From: Dastarcus helophoroides
Taxonomy: Eukaryota; Arthropoda; Insecta; Coleoptera; Bothrideridae
Assembly: GCA_028583605.1 (NCBI GenBank)
Contig: CM053327.1
Location: forward strand, 1,426,001-1,490,000
Direction: 5' to 3'
Length of the DNA stretch: 64,000 nucleotides
Part shown: positions 37,601 through 48,182 of the stretch, piece after piece
Numbering within the stretch: position 1 is the first letter of the stretch
Layout of the letters: every line of letters begins with the position of its first letter
The notes under the pieces: model-generated
Database searches by the model: none
Seen by the model: only the letters and a program-made list of their open reading frames with translations
Told to the model about the DNA's origin: nothing
Made by a program: the position numbers and the translations under genes

Positions 37601-38370
37601 CGAGCGACTCACACAGCTGCTGCTGACGGCGACCGTGCTCGCTTGTGAGGGGGATATCAAATATTGAAGGAAGAATATTTAGAGTGAATCACACGCCCTT
37701 CAAATGGACATAGGGCCTACGAACAAAATATAACCGTACGAGCGTTACATGTGTTGCCCTTTTAAAATTACCCAGCGCATCCACCAAAAGTGAGGTCGTT
37801 TCTCTGGGATTTTTACAGTTACGTCAGTTGGTAATTTCGTTTGTATTTTTCACAATGACTGAAATATTTTCTGCTTTGGCTACTATAATTACTAATTAAA
37901 CTATTAACTGTAGCAATCATGGCCACATGCTTAAACAAACAAAGTAGTCTTATACTAGAGAACTGTTCCTTAAGAAAACTAAGAGAGCCAAGAAAATTCA
38001 TAAGACTTCCACAAAAATTCGTTTTCTCCACATTTTAAATTTAAACTTGATCACAACAATTGTAGATTATACATATTCACAAATAACAGATTAGCTGCAA
38101 AGGCAAAAGACATATGGCTATACAGAGAATTGGTAATATCAACAATAGAAACTTATAAATGGAGACCGGAATTTAGGTAAAATCGTGTGATCCTACCTTT
38201 CCACCTTTTTCAGTGTTTTTCGTGGGTTATTGCCTAGATTTCAATGTCGCTGATTTTTGCTTTTCTTACATGATTTGGACCTATTTTTAAAAAGATTAGT
38301 GCCTACTTATTCTTTTCCATGGGTTTTTTCAAGTACGTTTACTCCTCTGGAGAATTTAACAAGAAATATA
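37601..38370. other. Intergenic unique sequence
   Basis: The first 170 bases continue the GC-richer island. The rest is AT-rich without a supported gene. The 70-codon minus frame at 37819-38031 is unrecognised. Confidence 0.4.
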
Positions 38371-38372
38371 TA

Positions 38373-39542
38373 CAGGGTGGACCATAAGCAATGGTACACA
38401 GAGCAAGAGTATATTTTTTGTAAAGAAATAATGTGATTAAGCTACATTTATCTTATACCAAAAGGTGATATTAACAGAGATGCAGGGTAACAAAGTTGAA
38501 AAAAAAAATCGATTTTTTGTTTAAGTATTGAATAAATTTCAATATAGGCACGAAATTTGACACAAGGAGGTTTCTTAATTCAACAAATTCTAATTTGCTA
38601 GCATATAGAATAGTTGATAGGGGGCGCTGCGTGGGCTATTGTGCATGATTCTAAATCATGATAATTTTTTGTGTACCCACGTATAATAATTTTAAATAGG
38701 TAATTTTATTTTCCCATATATTTTACGTAGAAACAGTCTACTTTCTGAAAGTTGATACGAGCAATTGTTTTCAAGATATTTGCCTTAAATTTTGAAGTGC
38801 CTTCGTTTTAAATTACTTAAGATGTTAAATTATTTGAATAGTCTGGGTGCTCAAAGCAGATATGTGGCTATAAACTCTAATTAAAAAAAGCCAGATTTTA
38901 ATTGGTTGCAATCCTTTACATGACAAAGGTCATTTTTCGAATATTTATTTTTGAAAATGAATTTTGTTTTGATATTTTATTTAAAGTTGCTTTAGAAATT
39001 TAAAAAATATGTGTAATTATGATGACAGTGGAGCTATATTTGATATAAACTATTTTCAAATCAGTTATATTATTTTATTTTGAAAAATTCACATTTACAT
39101 AACTTAAAATAAACGTACTTCAAACTTTGAAGGCAAATATCTTGAAAACGGTTGCTTGTATCAACATTCAGAAAGTATACTTTTTTTACGTAAAAACTGT
39201 AGGTAAATAAAACTATCTATTTAAAGTAAGTGTATATGGAGGCACAAAAAAGTCATGATGCTTTAGAATAATACAGGATAGCACAGATGGCGCCACTTAT
39301 GAGTTACTGGCAATGTGTTAGCAAATTAGAATTTCGTGACCATAGGTACCCCCGCATGTCAAATTTCTTGTCTATAGTAAAATGTGTTCATCAGTTGTGC
39401 GAAAATATCAAATTTTTTTTTCAATTATGGCACCCTCCATCTTGGTTAATATCAACTTTTGATATAAGGTAAATATGGCTAAATTACGTTATTTTTATGA
39501 AAACAATCTACTCCTACTCTATGTACCATTACGTATGGTCCA
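38373..39542. mobile_element. Palindromic (foldback) TA element, family F4, copy 1
   Basis: The left end CAGGGTGGACCATAAGC and the right end (reverse complement TGGACCATACGTAATGG) are inverted. Arms of about 450 bp pair through TGATATTAAC, AAATTTGACA, TTAGCAAATTAG-type words, GGCGC, TTTACGTA and CAAGATATTTGCC. TATA precedes the left end. About 95 bp inside the left end is a second CAGGGT start (38482), matched on the right by CACCCT, so the element looks like one TIR element inside another. A 61-codon frame at 39287-39472 is not a gene. Confidence 0.8.
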
Positions 39543-40180
39543 ACAAACAACTAATTACAGTTTTTGAATTTTTTCAATCGGACTTCAAATAAACAAGTTA
39601 CAGCTAATTTTAAAAAATGGCCATTTTCAATTTTTTTAAATAAAATAAAGACGAATTGAAATTCGACTGTTTTCTGAGAGGAACAATATTATGCATTAAA
39701 TTATGCACTACTTTGCCTTTTTAAGCTTTCTTATATCTCTAATAGTTTACGAGGTCCCTATAGTGGAAATCAAATTTGGTTCAACTTGTATATTAAAATT
39801 GAAAATTAATCCATCCTAATAACAACATGCAATTTCAAGCACAAATTTCTAAGAAATGTTATTTTATAACAATTACTCTTATGGCCCAACCAGCCTCCTA
39901 TCTATAAGTTTTGTCTGCCATTGAAACGCCGGAAAATTGAACTAACTTACCTATTTACCTTAATTTTTGAGTAATTCATAAAGTTCTTTTTGACCTGTCT
40001 TCTGTAAAGTGCACTTGTGTGTAAGAAATGCCTTCAGAAGGACAAGGTGATCTAATTAAACACAAGTTTGAAGTCAAGTGGAGATAAATCGGTTCATTCT
40101 AGATGTTGAAAAACTTTCTTGTAATAGTTTTGTAAGTTAAATTATATCATAGCAAACATTATGCAAATTGTGATATGTGA
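39543..40180. other. Intergenic AT-rich sequence
   Basis: No gene or clear repeat seen. Confidence 0.5.
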
Positions 40181-41840
40181 ACATTTTCAACTTAAATCTT
40201 GGATTTTTGAAATTAAAATTTTAGTTCGAAATGTTCAGAAAAGTCTGGATTTAGCTATTTGGCCAAAGTAGTTTTAGAAACAGTTTAATTACGAGTGAAA
40301 CTTCAAAAAAAAACTACCTTTATTAATAATCGTTTTTAAAAATATCCACTCTTTTAGAAATTAAAACTTTTAAACAAAAAGTGAAATAAGTTAACTGTTT
40401 ACACTGTTTCCTGTTCAAATCCGAAATTTTTAGTTTTTTAAACACTAAATTCTAGAAATAATTTGACCTATAGAAATAATGTCTAAATCTCGAGAAAAAA
40501 GGAGCCATAATTTCTGGACAAAAGCTTTGAAGTCAAAATTGTTAACAAAAAGAAATAGACAAACTGGAAAAAGTCCAAGGCAAGTTCGGAAATTTTAGAA
40601 AAAAGTGTCCAAATTTCTAAACGATTGAATCTATTAACAAGTAACAAAATTCAATATTATCTAAAAATTTTGAAGTTTGGAGCTAAATTTAGAGAAAAGG
40701 TTGTGGAATTTCTTAGGACTTTTACTGTCTTCTCAAAATCCCCAGTAAAATGATTTTCAAAAAAAATTAAATTTCGAGAGAGAATAGTCAAAATATTTGA
40801 AAAAACTTCGAATTTCGAGCTACTGCCAATGTAAAGATTTTGAAAGAAAAAACCAAAATCATTAAAACCAGTTTTTTCAAAATTTCAACTTTTATCTCAA
40901 AAATGTTAAACTTAAAAAGTTTTAAAAATTTTATAAATCAAGAATTTGTGAAAATATACAGTCGTAATGTCGTTATTAAAAGTAAAAAAAATGTAAATAA
41001 AGTCGAAATTTGGTTACTAAGATCTAAATTTTAAAGTTGAATTTGAAACATCAAACTTTTTTCCAAAGTTTTTACGTTGAGGTGGAAATTTTGAGAAAAA
41101 AATCAAATGTCCCTATTCAAAATCGCAATCTCAAAAAAACTCTACTCAACCTCGAATTAAATTGGTTAGTTCAAAGTTGTGAAAAAAATCCTGAGATTTA
41201 AATCGTGAAATTTAAAAATGATCAACTTTTGTTTAAAATCCTAAATTTATAAAAAAATCCACATTTTATACTAAATTTATGAAAAAAAATCCTGGAAAAA
41301 TTATTTAAAAATATTTTCTTTAAAATATGGTTTTGCAACAGGTTTTGAATTTTTTAAGGAGTGAAATATTTATATACCGCATTTAAACTTTAATTTTAAA
41401 TAATTTAATTAAATTTAAAACATTCATTAAAAATTCAAAGTTTTTCTTAAAATTTCGTGCTAAATCTCATTTTTTTTTAATAATTTTTTTTTCAAAATGC
41501 AGAGTTTAAGCTTTAAATTGCTAGGATGCAAAATTCAATATTTTTTATAAAATTTAAAATACAAGGTCAAAATTTTCAATACAAAAAGGATAGAAATTTC
41601 AATAAAAGTTTAAATTATTTTTAAAAATTCTCAAAAATTTAAGCTTAACCTTGATATATGGTTTTGTTCTCAAATTTTCAAAGTTTAATGTTAAAATTTT
41701 GACTTTTTTAGGAATTACAAACGAAATTCTAAATCTAAAATTCAAAATTTCGGAAAAAATCAAATATTTAAGTTTAAAGTAAAAACTACAAGTTTTATGG
41801 TGAAAGTTCAAAAATAAACTCAAAATATTAATTTAATAAA
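40181..41840. repeat. Degenerate AT-rich repeat region
   Basis: Mostly A-rich units on the plus strand; no gene. Frames at 40840-41034 and 41599-41823 are artefacts. Confidence 0.8.
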
Positions 41841-41885
41841 CAAATGACGAATGGTTTATAAAGTTTCCCTTTCTTTCTTTCCTCT

Positions 41886-41998
41886 CAGAAGAGTTTCGCC
41901 TGTGATATGGTGGACATACCACTCTTCTGTCTAAACTTTTTTATCTTTTGTACCAATTTTCAATTCAGAAGAGTTTCACCTCGGTATGGTGCACATAC
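41886..41998. repeat. Pair of related hairpin modules
   Basis: CAGAAGAGT (41886-41894) pairs with ACTCTTCTG (41921-41929). The second module repeats CAGAAGAGTTTC and TATGGTG-ACATAC and centres on GTATG-GTGCA-CATAC (41984-41998). They read as two diverged copies of one structured sequence. Confidence 0.6.
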
Positions 41999-42096
41999 TG
42001 AATTACCGTGCTCTGAAGTTTTGAAATTGGCCTTTTTTATTTTTCATTTTTGTATATTTCCTTGAATTTTATTTTTTATGTATTGTTTCTTTATTC

Positions 42097-42130
42097 CTGA
42101 TAAGGCCCCTTCGATGGTGAGCGAAACGTC
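42097..42130 (+). other. CTGATAA...GAAACGTC hammerhead-like remnant
   Basis: CTGATAAGGCC followed by GAGCGAAACGTCGAAC resembles a hammerhead core, but the required G of CTGANGA is A and stem II does not close well. It is probably a decayed or unrelated structured repeat end. Confidence 0.25.
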
Positions 42131-42222
42131 GAACACTTTGAGTAGTTCTTTGACATGGTCCAATCCCGTAAGAAGTATATCCTGTAATAAAAAAGTTTCT
42201 TGTGCATCGGACCACAAAAAGA

Positions 42223-42856
42223 TACAATGATACTAAAGTCATTGCAAAACGTTGTGGTAGTGCTAAAAAAAGGACAGCAACATCTGCATAAGGGTTTGAA
42301 AAGTTATGGGCACAAAATTGGCCCGAAGCGTTACGAATATTGCAAAGTGAGCTCTGAATTAAACCCTTGACGTTCCAAAAACTACCAGATCTTCGACTAA
42401 AACAAAAAAGTTATAGCAAAACCAACCAAGGTGTTGCTTCACTTAGTACGTGGTGAGTTAACGAATTATTTTTCTCTGGCGAGGCTTCATTCCTAATTGA
42501 GTAACATATTAGCAAACAAAATGACGAAGTTAACTTGCCAAAGAGGTCGTTTGAAAAGTTATACCTCCGAATGACCACTAGAAGGCAAAGGGTACCAATG
42601 GTGATGGTTTGGACTGAGGTAACCTCCAATGGTCGCTCTTTGTTCATATTTTGGACAGTATCAAAATAAATGCCCGGACATGTGTCGCCGTGAAACTTAC
42701 TAGAGGTAGCATAGAAGCCTTTAACAAGACTCGACATAGCCTTATAAAATGCGAATCAACCGTGAATGGCTAAAAAACAACTTTTCATACTTCATTTTTT
42801 CGACACAGTGGCTAGCAAATTCTTCAAATTCAAATTCGATGGACTTCTCCATTTAG
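42223..42856 (+). pseudogene. Decayed Tc1/mariner-type transposase
   Basis: Plus-strand pieces in shifting frames match the mariner transposase layout in order. VIAKRCGSAKKRTATS lies near 42238-42285 (linker after the helix-turn-helix). SGEASFLIE, then a stop and HISKQNDEV, follow near 42475-42530. VMVWTEVTSNGRSLFIFW follows near 42600-42655. EWLKNNFSYFIFSTQW-LANSSNSNSMDFSI lies at 42764-42853. The family normally has a catalytic Asp before the E of the first motif and SPDLNPMD in the last. Here the first Asp is Gly and the last motif reads SSNSNSMD. With stops and frameshifts as well, the copy is dead. The HTH N-terminus is missing and no TIRs were found. The minus frame at 42411-42737 is a shadow. 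Confidence 0.85.
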
Positions 42857-42935
42857 AGCATTCTAAACATCAGGGCTGGCGCTGAAAAGCACCTAATTGT
42901 GGTTTGTATCAAGCAAACCCTTCACCCAAAATGAA

Positions 42936-43391
42936 TCTAAAGGTATAGTACGCGTTAAGGTCGACCATATTAAAAATTGGTGATGCATTATAAAAACTAC
43001 ATATTTTTTACTATGGTTTAATAAAACTCATTAAAAGATAAAAATAATTCAGCACGTTGATTAGTTGATTGTTCAATTGCGCCACCCTCTATACCTCCCA
43101 TGGTGGTGAAGAGGTTATTGAGATAGATATTGTCAGAGCTGTCGCATAATCTGAAATTGGTTTTTCGACAGTCTAAAGGTATAATACGCGTTAAGGTCGA
43201 CCATATTAAAAATTGGGGATGCATTGTAAAAACTACACATGTTTTACTATGGTTTAATAAAACTCATGAAAAGATAAAAATAATTCAGCACTTTGATTAG
43301 TTGACTGTTTAATTGCGCCACCCTCTATACCTCCCATGGTGGTAAAGAGGTTATTGAGATAGATGTTGTGTCAGAGCTGTCGCATTATCTG
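42936..43391. repeat. Tandem duplication, two units of about 236 bp
   Basis: TCTAAAGGTATAGTACGCG at 42936 recurs as TCTAAAGGTATAATACGCG at 43172. The two units run in parallel to GTCAGAGCTGTCGCATAATCTG (ending about 43153) and its counterpart (ending about 43391). They differ at scattered bases and a 2-nt indel, so the duplication is fairly recent. No coding function seen. Confidence 0.9.
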
Positions 43392-43399
43392 GCGATGTT

Positions 43400-46300
43400 T
43401 TTCAGATTTATAAGACGTTTGAAATTATTGAATTACGCTCAGGCATTTGTGCTTATCTGGATCAATTTTACATGGCTGTAAAGCAACTACATACCTGCAT
43501 TTTCGCTGAAGTCAATATTTAAAAAAGGCGAAAATAAAAAAAAATAAAATAAAATAAAAATATCAGAATATTAAAAAAATGCCGAAAATTAAAATTTTGA
43601 AAAAACGCATTCTCTAAAAATTAAAATTTTCAAAAATGTTGAAATTGTGGAAAAAACAAATTTATCTAAGAAGATTCGAAATAAGGCAAAATTATTAGAA
43701 AATATCAAATTTTCAAATTAAAAAGAAAGACATTTCAAAAAACTTAAAATTAGGAAAAATTAAAAATTGTAAGTTTAGTATTTTTGAAAATAATTTGAAA
43801 CTCAAAAATTTAGACACTTAAAATCAGGGCTTCGAACCGTTATTGTTTTTGTTCTGGTTTTCAGTTTTCGCTTCGGAAAGAAAATTACATAGGATCAGTT
43901 CCGGTTTTCGTTCTGACAAAAATAACGGGTTTTCTCCGTTTTTGGTTTTTGGTTCAGCTCCGAGTTACTCATTTTTAATTTTTTGGGTAATCTCGAAACA
44001 AAAGTCCAAATTTCAAAAACGGATCTGAATTTTAGGAAAAAAATTTAAATTAAAATTTTGATTTAGGTTGAAATTTCTAAAACAAAGTCATTTTTTGTTT
44101 AGAAAATGTAAACATTGTAAGCTTGTACTCTAACTTTTAGAATAAATAGAATTTTAAATTAAGAATTTTAGATTTCAAAATTTTGAGTTTAAACCAATTA
44201 TAAATAATGTTAAAACTTTTTATGTTGACACAAAAAATGTTTAGAAAAGTAATACATAAAACGAAGTTAATATTGCTAAAAAAAGTATATATTTAAATTT
44301 GTAGTAAAATTTTTAGGAAAAAATAACAATTTTAAAATTTTTAACTTGTAAAATTTCGACTTACATTAAAGACTTTAAGTTTCAAGAAAATACTCGAACA
44401 ATCGAGTTTCAAGTCAAATTGTTATTATTGAAATGAAACCTTTAGCATATTTTTACGTAAATTTTGAGTTTTTTTTGACTACTCTTTTAAAAGTGTGAGT
44501 ACAAATTTAATATTTTTTTAATGTCCTATTTCAATTCAGTACTTCCAGGAAAACCATTAAATTTAAGGAAAACAATTGCACCGTTCTAGAAACAAATTTA
44601 AATTTTGATTCAATGAATGATCAAAGTTGGAAAAAAATAATTCTTTCCTAAATAAAATTTTTTCAAGATTTCAACTTTTTCAAGTAATTATGATTAAAAG
44701 GTCTTTTAAACATTCTAATTTAGAAATTAAGGCGTAAATATCAAAAAAAAGTCAAGATTACATTTCATGTTTAAGTTGAAATTTTAGAAAAAAAAACGGA
44801 AAAATTGCGACTTAAATATAAGATTTAAAGACAAATGTGAAAATTATGGAGAAAAAATCAAATCCCTGCTATATTTATAAACATTTTTAATTCTTTTTAG
44901 ACATTTTCAAGTTTTCAGGAAATTTGGAGAAGACATTTCGAAGTTATTTTTAAAATTTTATTATGTGCTGTTTAAATTTGGAATTTTTATTTTTTTAAGA
45001 TAAAAATAGCCTAAATTTGCTAAGAAAACTATCAACATTTTTCAAAATGGTCAAATTTTGATTGAGAGTGAAAAAAATGTATTAAAGATTAAGTTTTAAT
45101 AACTAATAAGGTTTCCATTTTTCTAGAAACTTTGAATTTTTAAGCAAACATTTTAAGGATTTAAAATTGTATTAAAATTCTGACCAAGCACTTTTAAATT
45201 CACAAATTAATAAAAATGTTTCATAAACTAAGTTTTTTACAAAAAGGTTTTTTCTCGAAATGTGGCAATTAAAGTCAAAATTTCGATATGCCGAAATTTT
45301 ATGATTGAAGTCAAATCTCGTAAATAAAAAATATTCTGATTGGGGTAAAATTTTGTTTCTTGTTTTTTTTGAAATTTTGACTTTAGAACTAAAAATTTCG
45401 GAAAACTCGACAGCCAGGGTAAAATTCCAGTTTATAAAAAAAATCACTTTTACCGAAAACCTTGAAATAATTCAGGTTTATTAGAAAGTTTTTATTAAAA
45501 TAAAAACATTATTTATTTTAAAAATTTCAAATCTCGATTTTAATTTCAAAATTTTCGAAAATTTCTCGAGTTTTCCTGTTAAAACTTGACATTTACAAAC
45601 TTCCGTTAACAAAATTATAAATTGCTAGTTTTTCTTGCAATGTTCGGAGTTTTCTTATAATTTCTTGTTAATATGAAATTTATTTTTATCAATATTAAGC
45701 ATCTCTGAACATTTGAACTTTTTTCTCAAAATGTGGTGGTTAGGTTTGAAATTTTAACATTAAAGTCAAAATTTTGAGGAAAATAGTCAAGAATTTTAAA
45801 AAAGTGCGGTTTATTAAAGAAAAACTTTCACAAAAATTTCATTTTGATATTTTAACCATTTTATTGAATTTTTTACTTTAATCTCAAAATTCGAGAAAAA
45901 GGCCGAACTTCTAAAATTTTCTCAGGAGAGTTTCTTCTGCAAACTGTAAACTCAAACCTAAACCTTAATATTTGTCTCTAAAAATTTCGATACAAAACTC
46001 AATTTAGACTTTTAGTTAGAGATTTTGACTTTTGATCTCAAAATTTTGACTTCATCTTAAGGTTTCAACTTTTTCTCAAAATTTCGAACTTAAACTAGAA
46101 ATTTCGACGTCTTTCCCGAAATTTCGTGTTAGAACTGAATTCTTGTGAATGACTTTGTTCAAAATTTAAAGTTTTTCTCAAAATTTGCAAGCCGTATGTG
46201 GCTCTCTAGCTACGGATCAAGCATCAATTGTTTAAAACGATTGAAATAATGGGAGAAAAATAAAAGTGTAAGCCCAGGATTTTGTTAAAAAAGGTGAAGA

Positions 46301-46400
46301 AAATATTCGAAATTTATTTCACAAAATTTCCAACATAACTTTGATTTAAGTGCTAGTGTGATAAATGTCGACAAATTTAATAATAAAGGTCAATATTTCT
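43400..46400. repeat. Long degenerate AT-rich repeat region, mixed polarity
   Basis: Same class of short-unit repeat with both polarities; no gene. It includes a CCGAAAACC-family copy near its left side. Confidence 0.8.
43825..43970 (-). repeat. CCGAAAACC-family dispersed repeat, copy 3
   Basis: It begins CAGGGCTTCGAACCGTTATT and continues with TTTTCAGTTTTCGCTTCGG, CAGTTCCGGTTTTCGTTCTG and AACGGGTTTTCTCCG on the plus strand, the reverse complement of the copy near 24.7 kb. The 43843-44028 frame is not a gene. Confidence 0.7.
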
Positions 46401-46406
46401 AGAAAA

Positions 46407-46778
46407 ATTGAAACACAGAACTTGTTCCCTGAAACCAAGAAAGATTAAAAAACACAACAAAGGTTGCTCTAACGCGTTTCGACAGCCAAGCTGTCATCTT
46501 CAGAGAGAAACTGAAAATATTGCAATTTTCCAAACAATGCGGACATTTAAGAAAACATTATCTGTGGTGTTATTTTCATTCATGTTTTATTGGCTTCCAC
46601 AATGGAAAGGTTTCCATTTTTTTCTTATTGATTAATTATAATTATTTAAGTAAAATGATACAAATATCTGAAAGTATCTCTCTGAAGATGATAGCTTGGC
46701 TATCGAAACGTGTTAGAGAAACCTTTGTTGTGTTTTTTAATCTTTCTTGGTTTCAGAGGAAAATATTAGTATTTCAAT
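46407..46778. mobile_element. Hammerhead-like inverted-repeat element, copy 3 (most complete)
   Basis: Arms of about 102 bp (46407-46508 and 46675-46778) are inverted repeats ending ATTGAAACAC... and ...TATTTCAAT. Each includes ACCAAGAAAGATTAAAAAAC, ACACAACAAAGGTTGC and the structured core. The core reads outward-to-inward on the minus strand in the left arm and on the plus strand in the right arm. The 166-bp spacer has no gene. Partial copies lie at 1.0, 21.6 and 54.0 kb. Frames 46408-46635 and 46520-46792 are artefacts. Confidence 0.85.
46677..46719 (+). ncRNA. Hammerhead-like core in the right arm
   Basis: Order: TCTCT (stem I, 46677-46681), CTGAAGA (46682-46688; fits CTGANGA), one extra T, stem II GATAGC-TTG-GCTATC (46690-46704), GAAA (46705-46708), minimal stem III AC-GT-GT, T at the H17 position (46714), then AGAGA (46715-46719), which pairs exactly with TCTCT. 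The left arm has an equivalent on the minus strand (core 46497-46503) with a compensated stem II (GACAGC/GCTGTC). The extra T between the first loop and stem II departs from the hammerhead consensus, so catalysis is uncertain. Confidence 0.45.
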
Positions 46779-46788
46779 CTGAACGCAT

Positions 46789-46965
46789 GTGACGTCATTT
46801 GACCTAATCCACAGGAATAAAACCGTTTATCAGTCGATAAAAAAATACGTGTCCCTTAGATTTCGGTCCTCTAAAACATCTCCAAGAATTAGCAGACTCC
46901 GCGAGCTTTTCTTCTTGTTCAGTGATTTGTGATGCGACGATCTGGGACGGGTCAAATGACCTCAC
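46789..46965. mobile_element. Small TIR element (MITE-like)
   Basis: GTGACGTCATTTGACC (46789-46804) and GGTCAAATGACCTCAC (46950-46965) are inverted repeats with one mismatch, bounding 177 bp directly beside the preceding element. No ORF. It may be a MITE. No target duplication was identified. Confidence 0.45.
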
Positions 46966-47270
46966 ACACACAGACGTTCGCGCTAAAATATGTAAACTTA
47001 TTTCTCAATTATTTATTAATGGATTTGAAAATTTGTTTTACTGATTTAATCTCATTTCATTAAACATAGTATTAACACATCATGAAACTTCCCCATTGTA
47101 GTATTTCAGTGGGATTCTGTAAAGAATAGGCGTATTGGCAATTTCTTATAGCAAGCAACGATTGCGTTGAATCTTCGTTTGCAGTCCATAAAAGAAAGTT
47201 AACAGTAGGTTACTGTAAATCTAGAATTGTACAAGAAGTAACTAGCGAAGAAAAAGCAACAAAACATGAA
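46966..47270. other. Intergenic unique sequence
   Basis: Nothing recognised. Confidence 0.5.
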
Positions 47271-48075
47271 TGAAAATAAAAAAAAAGTTCAAAATGGATC
47301 AAAATCTCCTAAATTTTCAAAAAAATTTTAGAATTTGCAGAATAAAATGTTTGCAAAAACTGTCAAAATTTATTTAAAAAAACGAAATTGTCAACAAAAA
47401 AAATTGAATTTGAAAGTTGTAAATTGGCCAAATTTTCAAAACATTCCGAAAATGGAAACAATTTAAAACAAAAAAAATCGTCAAAATTTGAAGAAAAATC
47501 CAAATTTTAATGTTTTTGTAGAGATTTAAAATTTCCAAAAAGATGCTCGACATTTTAAAAAAATTTGAAACTTTGAAGAAAAGGCGATATTTTTAGATAA
47601 TTTTGGAATAAAAAAGGGAATTTTTGAAAATAGTCAACACTGTAAAAATGTCAAAATTTTGAAAAAATTCAAAATAATAGTTAAAGTTTTAAAAAAATGT
47701 CGGACATTTTTATAACAAGTCCACGTTTTTAATTGAAACTTAACAAAAAGTGAAAATTTTCTATATAATTTGAACATATCAAAAAAGTGGGAATATTTCA
47801 GAAAAATTTGAAATTTTGCAAAATATTCGAAAATGACAAAAAAGTTGATATTTTAAAAATATTTTTTAATATAAAAATTTATATTTCCAAATATAATCAA
47901 AATTTTATAGGAAATGAGAAATATTTTTAAAAATAAATAGTTGAAATTTCTAAAAAAGTATAATTTTCAAAAAAGCACTAATTTAAAAATAGGGTATAAA
48001 TTTTAATAAACTTAAAATTTAACAAAACTTAAAAGACTTGATGAAAGGTGAAATTTTCCAAAAGAGTCGAGACTG
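47271..48075. repeat. Degenerate AT-rich repeat block, A-rich on plus
   Basis: Same class; no gene. Confidence 0.8.
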
Positions 48076-48081
48076 TCAGAG

Positions 48082-48182
48082 TATAACAACGGCTAAACAA
48101 ACTACTGGTATAACAGCCGACGATGCTGAAAAGTGAAACCGGGTCTGGTTAAAGCAAATATTTATAGAAACATCGTGACATT
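48082..48182 (+). repeat. Left member of a long-range inverted repeat pair
   Basis: ATAACAACGGCTAAACAAA at the outer edge and TATTTATAGAAACATCGTG at the inner edge are matched in reverse at 54608-54703, with CTGGTA and AAAG-G-AACC words between them. It is either the end of a roughly 6.6-kb element or one of two independent copies. Confidence 0.65.

Noticed and set aside
38860..39400. CTGATGA-like core in the palindromic element (minus strand near 39390; plus near 58878)
   Set aside because: AACTGATGAACACA lacks a stem II and a following GAAA, so it is not a hammerhead.
42411..42737. 108-codon minus-strand frame
   Set aside because: Shadow of the plus-strand mariner transposase relic, whose family motifs are on the opposite strand.
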